Under the pieces are notes generated by a model. That model worked only from the letters and a program-made list of their open reading frames with translations, did no database searches and was not told the origin of the DNA. A stretch of 43,372 nucleotides of DNA, from assembly GCA_022839625.1 (NCBI GenBank), contig JALHJL010000033.1:1-43372 (forward strand). The letters are read 5' to 3'. The stretch is from Phycisphaerales bacterium. Lineage in GTDB: Bacteria; Planctomycetota; Phycisphaerae; UBA1845; Fen-1342. The translations under genes were made by a program, and so were the position numbers. Positions 1 to 8,900 of the stretch are shown in pieces. The number at the start of each line of letters is the position of its first letter. The first letter of the stretch is position 1.

Positions 1-1
1 C

Positions 2-292
2 ACGGAATCGCTGTGCAAGAGCGTGCCGCGTCGGCTGACAGGCCCGGGCATGCGTTGGGACCCCGCCGGTGCCAACGCGATCCTCGCCCTGAGCGTCCTC
101 CAGGAATCCAACGCCTGGGACAACTACTGGAAGCCGACGGTCCGACGGAATGAGTCACCCCCTTCGTTTCGGCAGAGCTCTTTATGGGTCGAGAGTTGTG
201 TCGTGGGGGGCAAGTGTGGTAGAATACGCGCGAGCGTAGCGACTCGACAGCCTGTCGAGACCCTTGGTCGTGGGAGAGGAGCGAATCCGTAA
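2..292 (+). CDS. ISKra4-like transposase, C-terminal fragment (partial)
   Basis: The reading frame is open from the window's left edge and begins TESLCKSVPRRL, followed by GPGMRW, GANAIL and a W-x-x-Y-W cluster. From memory this is the spacing of the C-terminal end of ISKra4-type DDE transposases (ES-CK-RLKGSGMRW-GANAI-W..FW). Family members normally stop soon after the last Trp. Here the frame runs on about 50 codons through Arg- and Ser-rich, non-conserved sequence to 292. The natural stop may therefore be lost and the tail may be read-through of intergenic DNA, which would make this a decayed copy. The catalytic part lies outside the window, so it is unknown whether the element is intact. 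Terminal inverted repeats were not identified. Confidence 0.65.
   Translation, partial: TESLCKSVPRRLTGPGMRWDPAGANAILALSVLQESNAWDNYWKPTVRRNESPPSFRQSSLWVESCVVGGKCGRIRASVATRQPVETLGRGRGANP
196..225 (+). promoter_or_regulatory. Candidate sigma70-like promoter for the propeller/dockerin protein
   Basis: TTGTGT (196-201) and TAGAAT (220-225) are separated by 18 bp, about 180 nt before the ATG at 409. The same TAGAAT hexamer precedes several other genes in this window. It overlaps the 3' tail of the transposase frame, which suggests that tail is not functional coding sequence. Confidence 0.3.
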
Positions 293-408
293 GGCGCAGG
301 CCGGCCGGCTTCCTATCCTGCGCGCCGGCGGCCCGCTGACCCGATGAGACCCTGGACACGCCGTTTCGTTCGCTTGGTGGCGAGAGTTAAAGAAAGGAGT
401 CTGTCTAC

Positions 409-1545
409 ATGTCTTTTTTCACCCTCCGAGGCGTGGGGGCGATGGTTGTCTTGCAGCTCATTTCACTCAGTCAGGCCGCGACGTGGTACCTGGTCGATCC
501 CGTGCTCGTGCACGACCAGGGAACCTGGCCGAGCGTCTGGTCGGGCGAGGTGGGCTACCTCCACAACGCGGGCGGGGCCGTGATGTATTTCGATGGCGCA
601 GTATCCGAGTTGGTGTATCCCGCCGCCCTGAGCAACTACGAGCCGGCTTTCGCGAACGGCGTTCTGGCGTGGCGGAACTGCCAGGACAGCGCCCCGTCGA
701 ATGAGATTCTCCGCTGGAACGGGCAAACCGTGGTGAACATCTCCAACTCGCCGGGGATCGTTGATTCGGACGTCGCCGTGGGCAGCAATGGCGACGTCAT
801 GTGGAGTAAGAGCCACCAGTGGCTGATGTACTACAATGCTTCCACGGGGGCGACGGTCGATCTGGGCATCCGCGGGGTGGTGCCGTCGATGTACGTCAGG
901 CCGGACGGCGTGGTCACGTACGTCTACCAGTGTCCCGACACGTTCGATGTGCGTTACTTTGACGGGACGACGACGCACACCATCGGGCCCGGTTTCGGGC
1001 AGGGAACCTCTTACAACGGACGCCCCAAGGTCTGGGACGGCGCGGTGGCCTGGATCGGGCGGGGAGAGGGCGACTCGTTCTCAGCCGGTGAAGTGTTCTT
1101 CTGGCGGGACGGCGTCACGACGCGGGTAACCGATGACGATGCCGCAGGCGGGAAAGCCGACGACTACCCGTCGCTGTGGAATGACGTGATCGTGTGGCAG
1201 CGCGCGGAGATCAGCGCCTTTCAAACCCGCATCTTCCTTTGGGATGGTACGCACATCACCCAGATCACGAATTCGCGCTCGCTGTTTCCCAGCTTCCAAG
1301 GCGGCTGGGTGGCCTGGGTGGACTACGCGGCCGGCCTGATGCTGGCCCGCGTCATCCCCGACCTGGACGGAGACTGCAATCAGGACGGGCTGGTAGACGG
1401 CGACGACTTCGCGCTCATCGCCGTGTGCTTCGTGGGTCCCGATTCCGGACCGCTCGGCGACGGTTGCCAGTGTGGCGATTTGGACGACGATGGAGACATC
1501 GACCTCGCTGACATAGCGGCCCTTCAGACGCTGCCGCAAGGATAG
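409..1545 (+). CDS. Secreted beta-propeller-like protein with dockerin-like C-terminus
   Basis: 378 residues. The start has a good ribosome site (AGAAAGGAG just upstream). An N-terminal hydrophobic stretch up to about residue 23 looks like a signal peptide. The body contains about six repeats built around a DG-x-V-x-W strand, then a strand ending W-x-G-x-T and I-T, the pattern of TolB/Kelch-like beta-propeller blades. The last 60 residues hold two calcium-loop motifs, DCNQDGLVDGDDF and DLDDDGDIDLADI, resembling the duplicated F-hand of type I dockerins. In planctomycetes such tails occur on many exported proteins without any known cohesin partner. Likely surface-exposed or secreted; the ligand is unknown. 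It is convergent with the PEP-CTERM gene. Confidence 0.75.
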   Translation: MSFFTLRGVGAMVVLQLISLSQAATWYLVDPVLVHDQGTWPSVWSGEVGYLHNAGGAVMYFDGAVSELVYPAALSNYEPAFANGVLAWRNCQDSAPSNEILRWNGQTVVNISNSPGIVDSDVAVGSNGDVMWSKSHQWLMYYNASTGATVDLGIRGVVPSMYVRPDGVVTYVYQCPDTFDVRYFDGTTTHTIGPGFGQGTSYNGRPKVWDGAVAWIGRGEGDSFSAGEVFFWRDGVTTRVTDDDAAGGKADDYPSLWNDVIVWQRAEISAFQTRIFLWDGTHITQITNSRSLFPSFQGGWVAWVDYAAGLMLARVIPDLDGDCNQDGLVDGDDFALIAVCFVGPDSGPLGDGCQCGDLDDDGDIDLADIAALQTLPQG

Positions 1546-1771
1546 ATGCTCCCGGCGGAGTGCTGCGTCGCAGACGTGGCACGCTGGCGCACAAGATGAC
1601 GTTGGGGGGATGCGGGCAGGGGCCCCGCGGCGCGCGCGCCTCTATCCGCGCCTGCGTTTGCGCGTTTGCAAGGCGGCCTCTGCGGACCGGCGTGACGGGG
1701 GCTGCCGCGAACTGCTTCCAAAAAAACGCACGCCGCGGAAGCGGGAGCGGGCCCGCGTCAGCGGCGTGGCA

Positions 1772-1791
1772 GCGCACGCCCCAGCGTGCGC
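1772..1791. terminator. Stem-loop between convergent genes
   Basis: A perfect 8-bp stem, GCGCACGC/GCGTGCGC, with a CCCA loop lies 22 nt past the stop of the PEP-CTERM gene and 226 nt past the stop of the propeller gene. There is no T-run on either strand, so termination is inferred from position only. The rest of the gap 1546-1812 shows no gene. Confidence 0.4.
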
Positions 1792-1812
1792 GACAGTGTG
1801 CCGGGTCTTGGC

Positions 1813-2343
1813 CTAGCGGCGGCGGACAAGCAGTCCCAACAGTCCGAGGGCCAGCACGCCGGCCGGTTCCGGCACAGGAGTAGGATAGAACAACACGCCG
1901 AAGAACGAAATGTGGTCCGGGTTGTCGGTGTAGACCGCGAACGTCGCGGTCTCGCCGGGCATCACAGGATCGGTGTAGAAGAACAAGTCGATCGTGGCAC
2001 CGACCGTGACGTTGTCGATCAGCCAGCTCAGAGGCGATTGGCTGCTCGCGGGGTCGGGGCCCGGCGGGATCGTGGTGCTGTCGAGAAAATGGACGTTCGC
2101 GATGTTCTGGCCGCCGATGGGGTCGAAGATTCCAAAGTGGAAATCGCCCCAGGGCTCGTCGCCAGTGTTGGTCACCTGGAGGTTGACGAAGCCCTTGAAC
2201 GGTTCCGCATCCGCGTGAACGAGTTCGACCGCGAACTCCGAGCCGAGACCGCCGATGTCTCCAACCCATTCTTCGTCATGAGCGGAGGCAGCGAACGTAC
2301 ACACCAGAGCAACCAGCCCGAATGCAGCGATGTACCTGATCAT
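1813..2343 (-). CDS. PEP-CTERM sorting domain protein
   Basis: 176 residues from the ATG at 2343. That start is chosen because GAGGAGAGAGGT lies directly upstream and the following residues (MIRYIAAFGLVALVCTFAASA) form a clean signal peptide. An earlier in-frame start 17 codons upstream is unlikely. The C-terminus is a textbook PEP-CTERM signal: VPEP, a hydrophobic helix (AGVLALGLLGLLV), then RRR. In known systems exosortase (EpsH/XrtA types) recognises this tail and places the protein on the surface or in matrix; no exosortase is in this window. The middle is beta-rich, with NVTVG and ATFAVYTDN segments and no identifiable enzyme motif. It is probably a small surface or matrix protein of unknown function. 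Confidence 0.85.
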   Translation of the reverse strand: MIRYIAAFGLVALVCTFAASAHDEEWVGDIGGLGSEFAVELVHADAEPFKGFVNLQVTNTGDEPWGDFHFGIFDPIGGQNIANVHFLDSTTIPPGPDPASSQSPLSWLIDNVTVGATIDLFFYTDPVMPGETATFAVYTDNPDHISFFGVLFYPTPVPEPAGVLALGLLGLLVRRR

Positions 2344-2422
2344 ACCTCTCTCCTCATCGCGTGAAGGCGCCGGGAGCGCTTCGGCTGCCGGCACACATCT
2401 CTCCTGTCCATCCTCGGACGTT

Positions 2423-2451
2423 AATGTACCACAGGGACCCGCGTGCGCAAA
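2423..2451 (-). promoter_or_regulatory. Candidate promoter of the PEP-CTERM gene
   Basis: Read on the minus strand, TTTGCG (2451-2446) and TACATT (2428-2423) are separated by 17 bp, about 80 nt before the start codon at 2343. The -35 matches the consensus at only three positions. A short inverted repeat ACACCC-AATC-GGGTGT lies at 2460-2475 just upstream. Confidence 0.3.
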
Positions 2452-2620
2452 TGGGATTCACACCCAATCGGGTGTCAGTTAATCAGGAAACCGGATGTCA
2501 GAGGAGCGGCTACGACAGTAGGATGAACACGTACAGTGCCGGGTTCCCATCCACTGTCTTCCGCTGAGGCCTGTTACGCCGCCCAGCGACGACGCGCTGT
2601 CGGCCCCCGCCCTTCGGTGG

Positions 2621-3907
2621 TTACGCCCAGCCGCGGTCCTTGCACGCCTGTGCCACGCGTGCCACCGCGATCAGGTAAGCGGCGTCGCGCATGTAGAGCT
2701 TGCGCTTCTTAGCCATATCGCTTACGGCAATGAACGCGGCGGTCATCATGACGTCGAGCTTGCCGAGCACTTCATCCCGCTCCCAGAAGTAGTTCATGTT
2801 GCTCTGAACCTGTTCCAGGTAGCTGCACGTGACGCCGCCGGCGTTGGCGAGAAAGTCGGGGATCACGAAGATGCCGCGCTCGTGCAGGAAGTGATCGGCC
2901 TCGGGGGTGGTGGGGCCGTTGGCTCCCTCGGCGATCAGCTTGACCCGCTTGGAAATGCGGGCGACGTTGTCATCGGTGATCGAATGCTCGAGGGCGGCGG
3001 GGATGAGAATGTCCACATCCTGTTCGATCCACGCGTCGCCGGGAAGCTTCTCGTACCCGAGGTCCGCGGCCTTCTTCTGATCGAGGGTGCCGAAGCGGTC
3101 GGCGATCTTGCGCAGGGCGGCGAGATCGACGCCCTCCTTGTTGCGGTAGGTGTACGCCTGCTGGTCGCCCTCGTCCCAGCAGGCGACGCAGATGACCTTG
3201 CCGCCGATCTGCTGGTAGAGCTCGATCGCGTACTGTGCGACGTTGCCAAACCCCTGCACGGCGGCGGTCGTGTCGGCGGGGCGGATTCCGAGTTCCTTCA
3301 GGGCCTCGCGCAACGTGAAGACCACGCCATAGCCGGTGGCCTCGGTTCGGCCCCGTGATCCGCCCATGCCGACGGGCTTGCCGGTGATGAAGCCGGGGTA
3401 CTTGCCGCCGTGGAGCGTCTCGAACTCGTCGAGCATCCAGAGCATGTGCTGGGCGTTGGTCATGACGTCGGGGGCGGGCACGTCGCGCACCGGGCCGACG
3501 TCGCGGGCGACGGCGCGGACCCAGGCGCGGCAGAGGGCCTCCTGCTCGCGCAGGCTGAGGCTGTGGGGCGAGCAGATGACGCCGCCTTTGCTGCCGCCGA
3601 GGGGTACGTCGACGACCGCGCACTTCCAGGTCATCCACATCGACAGGGCGCGGACCGTATCGACGGTTTCCTGCGGGTGAAAACGGATGCCGCCCTTGCC
3701 GGGTCCGCGGGCGTCATTGTGCTGAACGCGGAAGGCGCGGAACACCCGCATCGTGCCGTCGTCCATGCGGATGGGGAGGCTGAAGTGGTACTCGCGCATG
3801 GGCTGTCGCAGAAGGTCGCGCGTCGCCTGGTCGAGAGCGAGCAGGTCGGCCGCCTTGTCGAACTGGGCCTGGGCCATCGCGTACGCGTTGAACGGTTTGG
3901 AACTCAT
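2621..3907 (-). CDS. gdhA: Glutamate (Glu/Leu/Phe/Val family) dehydrogenase
   Basis: 428 residues, typical for hexameric NAD(P)-dependent glutamate dehydrogenases. It interconverts glutamate with 2-oxoglutarate and ammonia in the cytoplasm. Visible signatures are the substrate-binding region GPGKGGIRFHP (Lys71), WMTWKCAVVDVPLGGSKGG (Lys95 and the catalytic-loop Lys107), and a Rossmann segment VQGFGNVAQYA around residue 215 for NAD(P). The C-terminal LANAGGVTCSYLEQVQ segment is also conserved in the family. The start is supported by GAAAGGA upstream. It is monocistronic as far as visible, divergent from the PEP/pyruvate-binding pair. Coenzyme preference cannot be read safely; an assimilatory or catabolic role is open. 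Confidence 0.95.
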   Translation of the reverse strand: MSSKPFNAYAMAQAQFDKAADLLALDQATRDLLRQPMREYHFSLPIRMDDGTMRVFRAFRVQHNDARGPGKGGIRFHPQETVDTVRALSMWMTWKCAVVDVPLGGSKGGVICSPHSLSLREQEALCRAWVRAVARDVGPVRDVPAPDVMTNAQHMLWMLDEFETLHGGKYPGFITGKPVGMGGSRGRTEATGYGVVFTLREALKELGIRPADTTAAVQGFGNVAQYAIELYQQIGGKVICVACWDEGDQQAYTYRNKEGVDLAALRKIADRFGTLDQKKAADLGYEKLPGDAWIEQDVDILIPAALEHSITDDNVARISKRVKLIAEGANGPTTPEADHFLHERGIFVIPDFLANAGGVTCSYLEQVQSNMNYFWERDEVLGKLDVMMTAAFIAVSDMAKKRKLYMRDAAYLIAVARVAQACKDRGWA

Positions 3908-4013
3908 CCCGGGTGTCCTTTCGTGCCCCGCCGCCGCATGCCGCGCGCTGGCGGCGGCGTTGCGGCTGCGTGATTCGCCGGCACGTGGGGTGCCGGCTGC
4001 TGGCTATGACCAG

Positions 4014-4043
4014 AAGATAAGCGAGAGCGGGCAGAAACGTCAA
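4014..4043 (-). promoter_or_regulatory. Candidate gdhA promoter
   Basis: On the minus strand TTGACG (4043-4038) is followed after 18 bp by TATCTT (4019-4014), about 105 nt before the gdhA ATG. The -35 box is a five-of-six match to consensus and the -10 a four-of-six match. Confidence 0.45.
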
Positions 4044-4100
4044 TTCGCAGCAAGAGGCAAGGGCCGCGCGGCGGTGCTGGCGACGCGCCGGGGGGTAAGC

Positions 4101-4106
4101 TAGAAT
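4101..4106 (+). promoter_or_regulatory. TAGAAT -10-like box before the PEP/pyruvate-binding operon
   Basis: TAGAAT lies 57 nt before the start at 4163, with a weak TGGCGA at -35 position (4078-4083, 17-bp spacer). It is the same hexamer seen before several other genes in this window. Confidence 0.3.
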
Positions 4107-4162
4107 CGCGCGCCGGCGCAAGATGCGGGTGCGACGACAAGTGGCACGCCGGCCGGTGCGGA

Positions 4163-5947
4163 ATGGCAGAAGACGGGAACATGCCGGCGGCGGACGTCCG
4201 GGGAGGCTATCCGGCCTTTGACCGCAGGTTCCTCGAGTCGGACCAGAACTTCACGGTCATCGGCGGGGGGGCGCTCGGCGGGAAGGCGAAGGGCCTGGGG
4301 TTCGTGAAGCGGATCCTCGCCGACGGATGTCCGCCGGGCACATTTCCGGACGTGGAGGTCAGCATCCCGCGTCTGACGGTGCTGGCCACCGACGTGTTCG
4401 CCGAGTTCATGGAACGTAACGGGCTGTACGAGATCGCCCAATCCGACGCGCCGGACGACCGCATCGCGCACGCCTTTCAGAAGGCGGAACTGCCGCCGCT
4501 GATCGTCGGCGACCTGCGGTCTCTGATGGCAGAGGTCCAGGCACCCCTAGCCGTGCGGTCGTCGAGCCTGCTCGAGGACGCCCTCAGCCACCCGTTTGCC
4601 GGTACGTACGCGACCAAGATGATCCCGAACAACCAGCCGGGCGTGGCCACGCGGTTTCAACGGCTGGCCGAGGCGATCAAGTTCGTCTACGCATCGACGT
4701 TCTTCCGAGACGCCAGGAGCTACCGGCAGGTCATCGGTCAGCCGGACGTGCAGGAGCGCATGGCGGTCATCGTTCAGGAAGTCGTCGGCCGGCGGCACGG
4801 CGAGCGCTTCTATCCGACGATCTCCGGGGTGATTCGGACGTACAATTTCTATCCGACCGGACCAGGGCGCCCCGCGGATGGCGTCGTGAATTTGGCGCTG
4901 GGACTGGGCAAGACCATCGTGGACGGGGGGGTGACCTGGGCGTACTCGCCGGCGTTCCCGCGGCACAGCCCGCCGTACGGCTCGGTCCATGAGCTGCTTC
5001 ACAACAGCCAGACGACATTCTGGGCGGTCAACATGGGACCGCCGCCGCCGTATGACCCGATCAATGAGGCGGAGTATCTGGTGCAGGGTGACCTGGGGGA
5101 CGCGGAGTACGACGGCGTCCTGCGTTGGATCGCGTCCACTTACCTCGCCGAATCCGACCGGCTGACGATGGGGACTGGGGTGGCGGGGCCGCGCGTGCTG
5201 ACTTTCGCACCGCTGCTTGACCTTGAGGAACTGCCGCTGAACCGGATCATCGAGCGGGTCGCAGCGGCGTGCAAGGAGGCGGTCGGGTCGGACGTGGAGA
5301 TCGAGTTCGCGATGACATTGGGCGAGAGGGGGGCGAAGACCGACGGCGGCAGTGCCCCGCACCGCTTCGGGTTCCTGCAAGTGCGGCCGACGCGGGTGGC
5401 CGACGAATGGGTGGAAGTGGGGGAGGAAGAGCTGCGCGGGCCGGCGGTGCTGGTCGCGACCGAGAGGGTCCTGGGCAATGGGGCGCACGACGGCCTCTTC
5501 GACGTGGTATATGTCAAGCCGGAGGTGTTTGACGCCAAGCACACGCGGGCGATCGCGGCCGAGTTGGAGGCGATGAATCAGCAGTTGATTGGCGAGGGGC
5601 GCGCGTACGTGCTGATCGGCTTCGGCCGCTGGGGCAGCAGCGATCCGTGGCTGGGAATTCCGGTGACGTGGCCGCAGATTTCGGGCGCGCGGGTCATCGT
5701 CGAGGCGACGCTGCCCGAGATGAACGTGGAACCCAGCCAGGGCTCACACTTCTTCCACAACATGACGAGTTTCCGCGTCCAGTACCTGACGGTCGGACAC
5801 AACGGCCCGTTCCCCATCGACTGGCAGTGGCTGGGGCGGCAACCGGCGGTCGCCGAAAGTGCGTTTGTCCGGCACGTGCGCGCGCCCCGCCCGTTGCGTG
5901 TGAAGGTGGACGGCCGCGCCGGGCGCGGCGTGATCCTGCGTGAGTAA
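4163..5947 (+). CDS. PEP/pyruvate-binding (PPDK N-terminal type ATP-grasp) protein
   Basis: 594 residues. The first 410 form a PPDK/PEP-synthase-type nucleotide-binding domain: GGKAKGLGF (39-47), VRSSSLLED (131-139) with FAGTYATK (145-152), MAVIVQEVVG (200-209), NLALGLGKTIVDGG (243-256) and the closing VEIEFA...FLQVRP (378-409). PEP synthases continue from here into a swivelling phosphohistidine domain and a PEP-binding barrel; both are absent. Instead residues 425-560 carry a module with YVLIGFGRWGSSDPWLGIP and GSHFFHNMTSF that recurs in the next gene. The family is annotated in databases only as PEP/pyruvate-binding domain proteins. ATP binding is likely; the acceptor is unknown. No strong ribosome site is visible; Met7 at 4181 is an alternative start. 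The next gene begins 2 bp after the stop. Confidence 0.8.
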   Translation: MAEDGNMPAADVRGGYPAFDRRFLESDQNFTVIGGGALGGKAKGLGFVKRILADGCPPGTFPDVEVSIPRLTVLATDVFAEFMERNGLYEIAQSDAPDDRIAHAFQKAELPPLIVGDLRSLMAEVQAPLAVRSSSLLEDALSHPFAGTYATKMIPNNQPGVATRFQRLAEAIKFVYASTFFRDARSYRQVIGQPDVQERMAVIVQEVVGRRHGERFYPTISGVIRTYNFYPTGPGRPADGVVNLALGLGKTIVDGGVTWAYSPAFPRHSPPYGSVHELLHNSQTTFWAVNMGPPPPYDPINEAEYLVQGDLGDAEYDGVLRWIASTYLAESDRLTMGTGVAGPRVLTFAPLLDLEELPLNRIIERVAAACKEAVGSDVEIEFAMTLGERGAKTDGGSAPHRFGFLQVRPTRVADEWVEVGEEELRGPAVLVATERVLGNGAHDGLFDVVYVKPEVFDAKHTRAIAAELEAMNQQLIGEGRAYVLIGFGRWGSSDPWLGIPVTWPQISGARVIVEATLPEMNVEPSQGSHFFHNMTSFRVQYLTVGHNGPFPIDWQWLGRQPAVAESAFVRHVRAPRPLRVKVDGRAGRGVILRE

Positions 5948-5949
5948 CT

Positions 5950-8900
5950 ATGGCAGACGGTTTTGACACGATCGAGAGTATCGTTCGCGACCTGGCCGAA
6001 CGGGCCAAGGAGTTGAACTGCCTGTACGCCGTGGAGGAGGTCACCAGCGCGAGTAAGCTCGCGCTGGAGGACGTGTTCCGCGGAGTGATCGACGCCATCC
6101 CGAGTGGCTGGCAATATCCGGGCGCCTGCCAGGCCCGGATCATTTATGACGGCAAGGTGTATGAGTCGTCGCCGACGCCCCGTTCGCCCTGGGTGCTGGA
6201 GGCGGACATCCGCGTGCTGGGTGAAGCGGTCGGTACGTTGGAGGTCTTCTACACGGAGCAGATGCCGTTGGCCGACGAGGGGCCGTTCGTGCAAGAGGAG
6301 CGGAAGCTCATCGATGCGATCGCCGAGCGGCTCGGCAGTTGCATTACGCACCGGCGGCTGTCGGACGCGGTGCAGGGTTGGCGTACGGCGCGGCAGGAGC
6401 TGTCGCACCACGCGGCGCGGGACTGGTCCGTGATCCTGGACCTGCTGCGCCGAACGGACCGGAACCTCCTGCTGCGCGTCGCCCGCAAGATGATCAATCA
6501 CCTCTGCTGGGGCGGCGTGAAGGAGGCCAATCGGCTGTTACGGCATTTTCGCATCGGCCCGCAGGACTCGGAGGTGGAGGTCAATCAGCCGGGCCGCCGC
6601 GATGCGCTGCTGGTGAGCGATGCCTTGGTGGAAGAGGTGTTCGCGGTGGCCGCCGCACACCGCAGCGACGAGGAGATCGTGGCCTGCATCCACAAGTGGA
6701 TTAAGCAGGACCGCGCCGGCTTCCTGGTCAACGTGCTCGAGAACGCGCACACGTCGCTGACGGAGGTGGCCAACGCGCTGCACCGGTATCAGCACGCGAC
6801 GCACGGCGAGATTGAGCTATCGCCGGCGGCCTTGAAGGGCCTGCGTGTCGCGCTCGTGCACCGCTTCCTGACCGGCCAGCTCGAGTTCGTCAATGTGGCC
6901 AAGAACCACGTGGAGATTGCGGACTTCCATGAGCTGTTGCAGCGGATCATCCATCCCGCGGAGGGGCATGGCAAGATCGGCGGGAAGGGCGCCGGACTCT
7001 TCCTGGCCCAGAAGATCGTCGAGCGGCACGGGGCCGCCGCAGAGGTCGGCGAGGTGCGCGTGCCGCGGACGTGGTACGTCACATCGGACGGCGTATACGA
7101 TTTCGTCCACAGCAACCACCTCGAGGACGTCCTGACGCACAAGTACAAGGACTTGGAGGAGATCCGGCAGGAGTACGCGGACATCGTCCAGGTGTTCAAG
7201 CACTCGCATTTTCCGCCGGACATCGTCAAGGGGTTGTCCGTGGCCTTGGACGAATTCGGCGAGCGCCCGCTGATCGTGCGCAGCTCCAGCTTGCTGGAGG
7301 ACCGCTTTGGGGCGGCATTCGCCGGGAAGTACAAGAGTCTGTTTCTCACCAATCAGGGCAGCAAGCAGGCGCGTCTCGATGCGCTGACGGATGCTATCGC
7401 GGAGGTCTACGCGTCGGCCCTGAGCCCGGATGCCATTGAGTACCGGGCCGAGCGCAATCTGCTGGATTTCTCCGAGGGCATGGCGGTCTTGATTCAGGAA
7501 GTGGTGGGGACGAAGGTGGGCAAGTATTTCTTGCCGGCGTTCGCGGGGGTGGCCTTCAGCCAGAACGAGTTCCGCTGGTCGCCGCGCATCAAGCTCACGG
7601 ATGGCCTGGTCCGGCTGGTACCGGGACTCGGGACGCGGGCCGTGGACCGGGTCGGGGACGACTTCCCCGTGCTCTGTGCGCCGGGGCAGCCGGGACTGCG
7701 CGTGAATGCCACCCCGGAGGAAGTTGTGCGATACGCGCCGCGCTACCTCGACGTGCTGAACCTGGCCACGGGCCGGTTCGAGACCGTGGAGGTCACGGCG
7801 TTGCTGCGCGAATGCGGCGCGGAACTGCCGGGGGTGGAGCAACTGGTGTCGGTCTACCAGGACGGCCACCTGCGCCAGCCGCTCCTGGGGCAGATCGACT
7901 TCGAGCGCGATGACCTGGTGGTGACGTTCGAAGGGCTGCTGACGCGGACTCCGTTCGTGAAGCAGGTTCGCGGGTTGCTCACCCTGCTGGAGGAGAAGCT
8001 GAGCACGCCGGTGGACATCGAGTTTGCCTCGGACGGGCGGGACCTGTACCTGCTGCAATGCCGGGCGCAGAACCCGGCCCGCCACTCCGCTCCGGCCCCC
8101 ATTCCCCGCGATCTTCCGCGCGAGCGGCTGGTCTTCACGGCGAACCGCCACGTCTCGAACGGCCACGTGCCGAACCTGACGCACATCGTATACGTCGATC
8201 CGGGGAAGTACGGCCAGTTGGACAGCATGGACCAACTGGTGGCCGTGGGGCGGGCGGTCGGCCGGCTCAACAAGCTGCTGCCCAAGCGGCAGTTCGCCCT
8301 GATGGGGCCGGGCCGTTGGGGCAGCCGGGGCGATATCAAGCTCGGCGTCCGCGTTACGTACTCGGACATCAACAACTGCGCGCTGCTGGTGGAGATCGCC
8401 CGCAAGAAAGGCGACTACACGCCGGACCTGTCGTTCGGCACGCATTTTTTCCAGGACCTGGTGGAGGCTTCGATCCGCTACCTGCCGCTGTACCCGGACG
8501 AAGAGGGGATCGTGTTCAACGAGCCCTTCCTGACGCGCTCCAACAACATCCTGGCGGACCTGGTGCCTGAGTACGGCGCCCTGGCGGGGACGATCCACGT
8601 GATCGACGTACCGAGCGCCGCCGACGGCCAAGTGCTGCGGGTCTTGATGAACGCGGACCTGGATGAGGCCGTCGGCGTGCTCGTGCCGCCCGCCGCGGAG
8701 CTGCCGTCCAACGGCGAAGTCGAATCGTTGCACGAGCCGCAGCGCGGGCAGGACTGGCGCTGGCGGTACCGTATGGCGGAGCGGATCGCGGCCGAGATCG
8801 ACCCGGCTCGGTTCGGCGTGGCGGCGGTCTATCTCATCGGGTCGGTCAAGAATGCCACCGCCGGCCCGGGCAGCGACATCGACCTGCTGGTCCATTTCCG

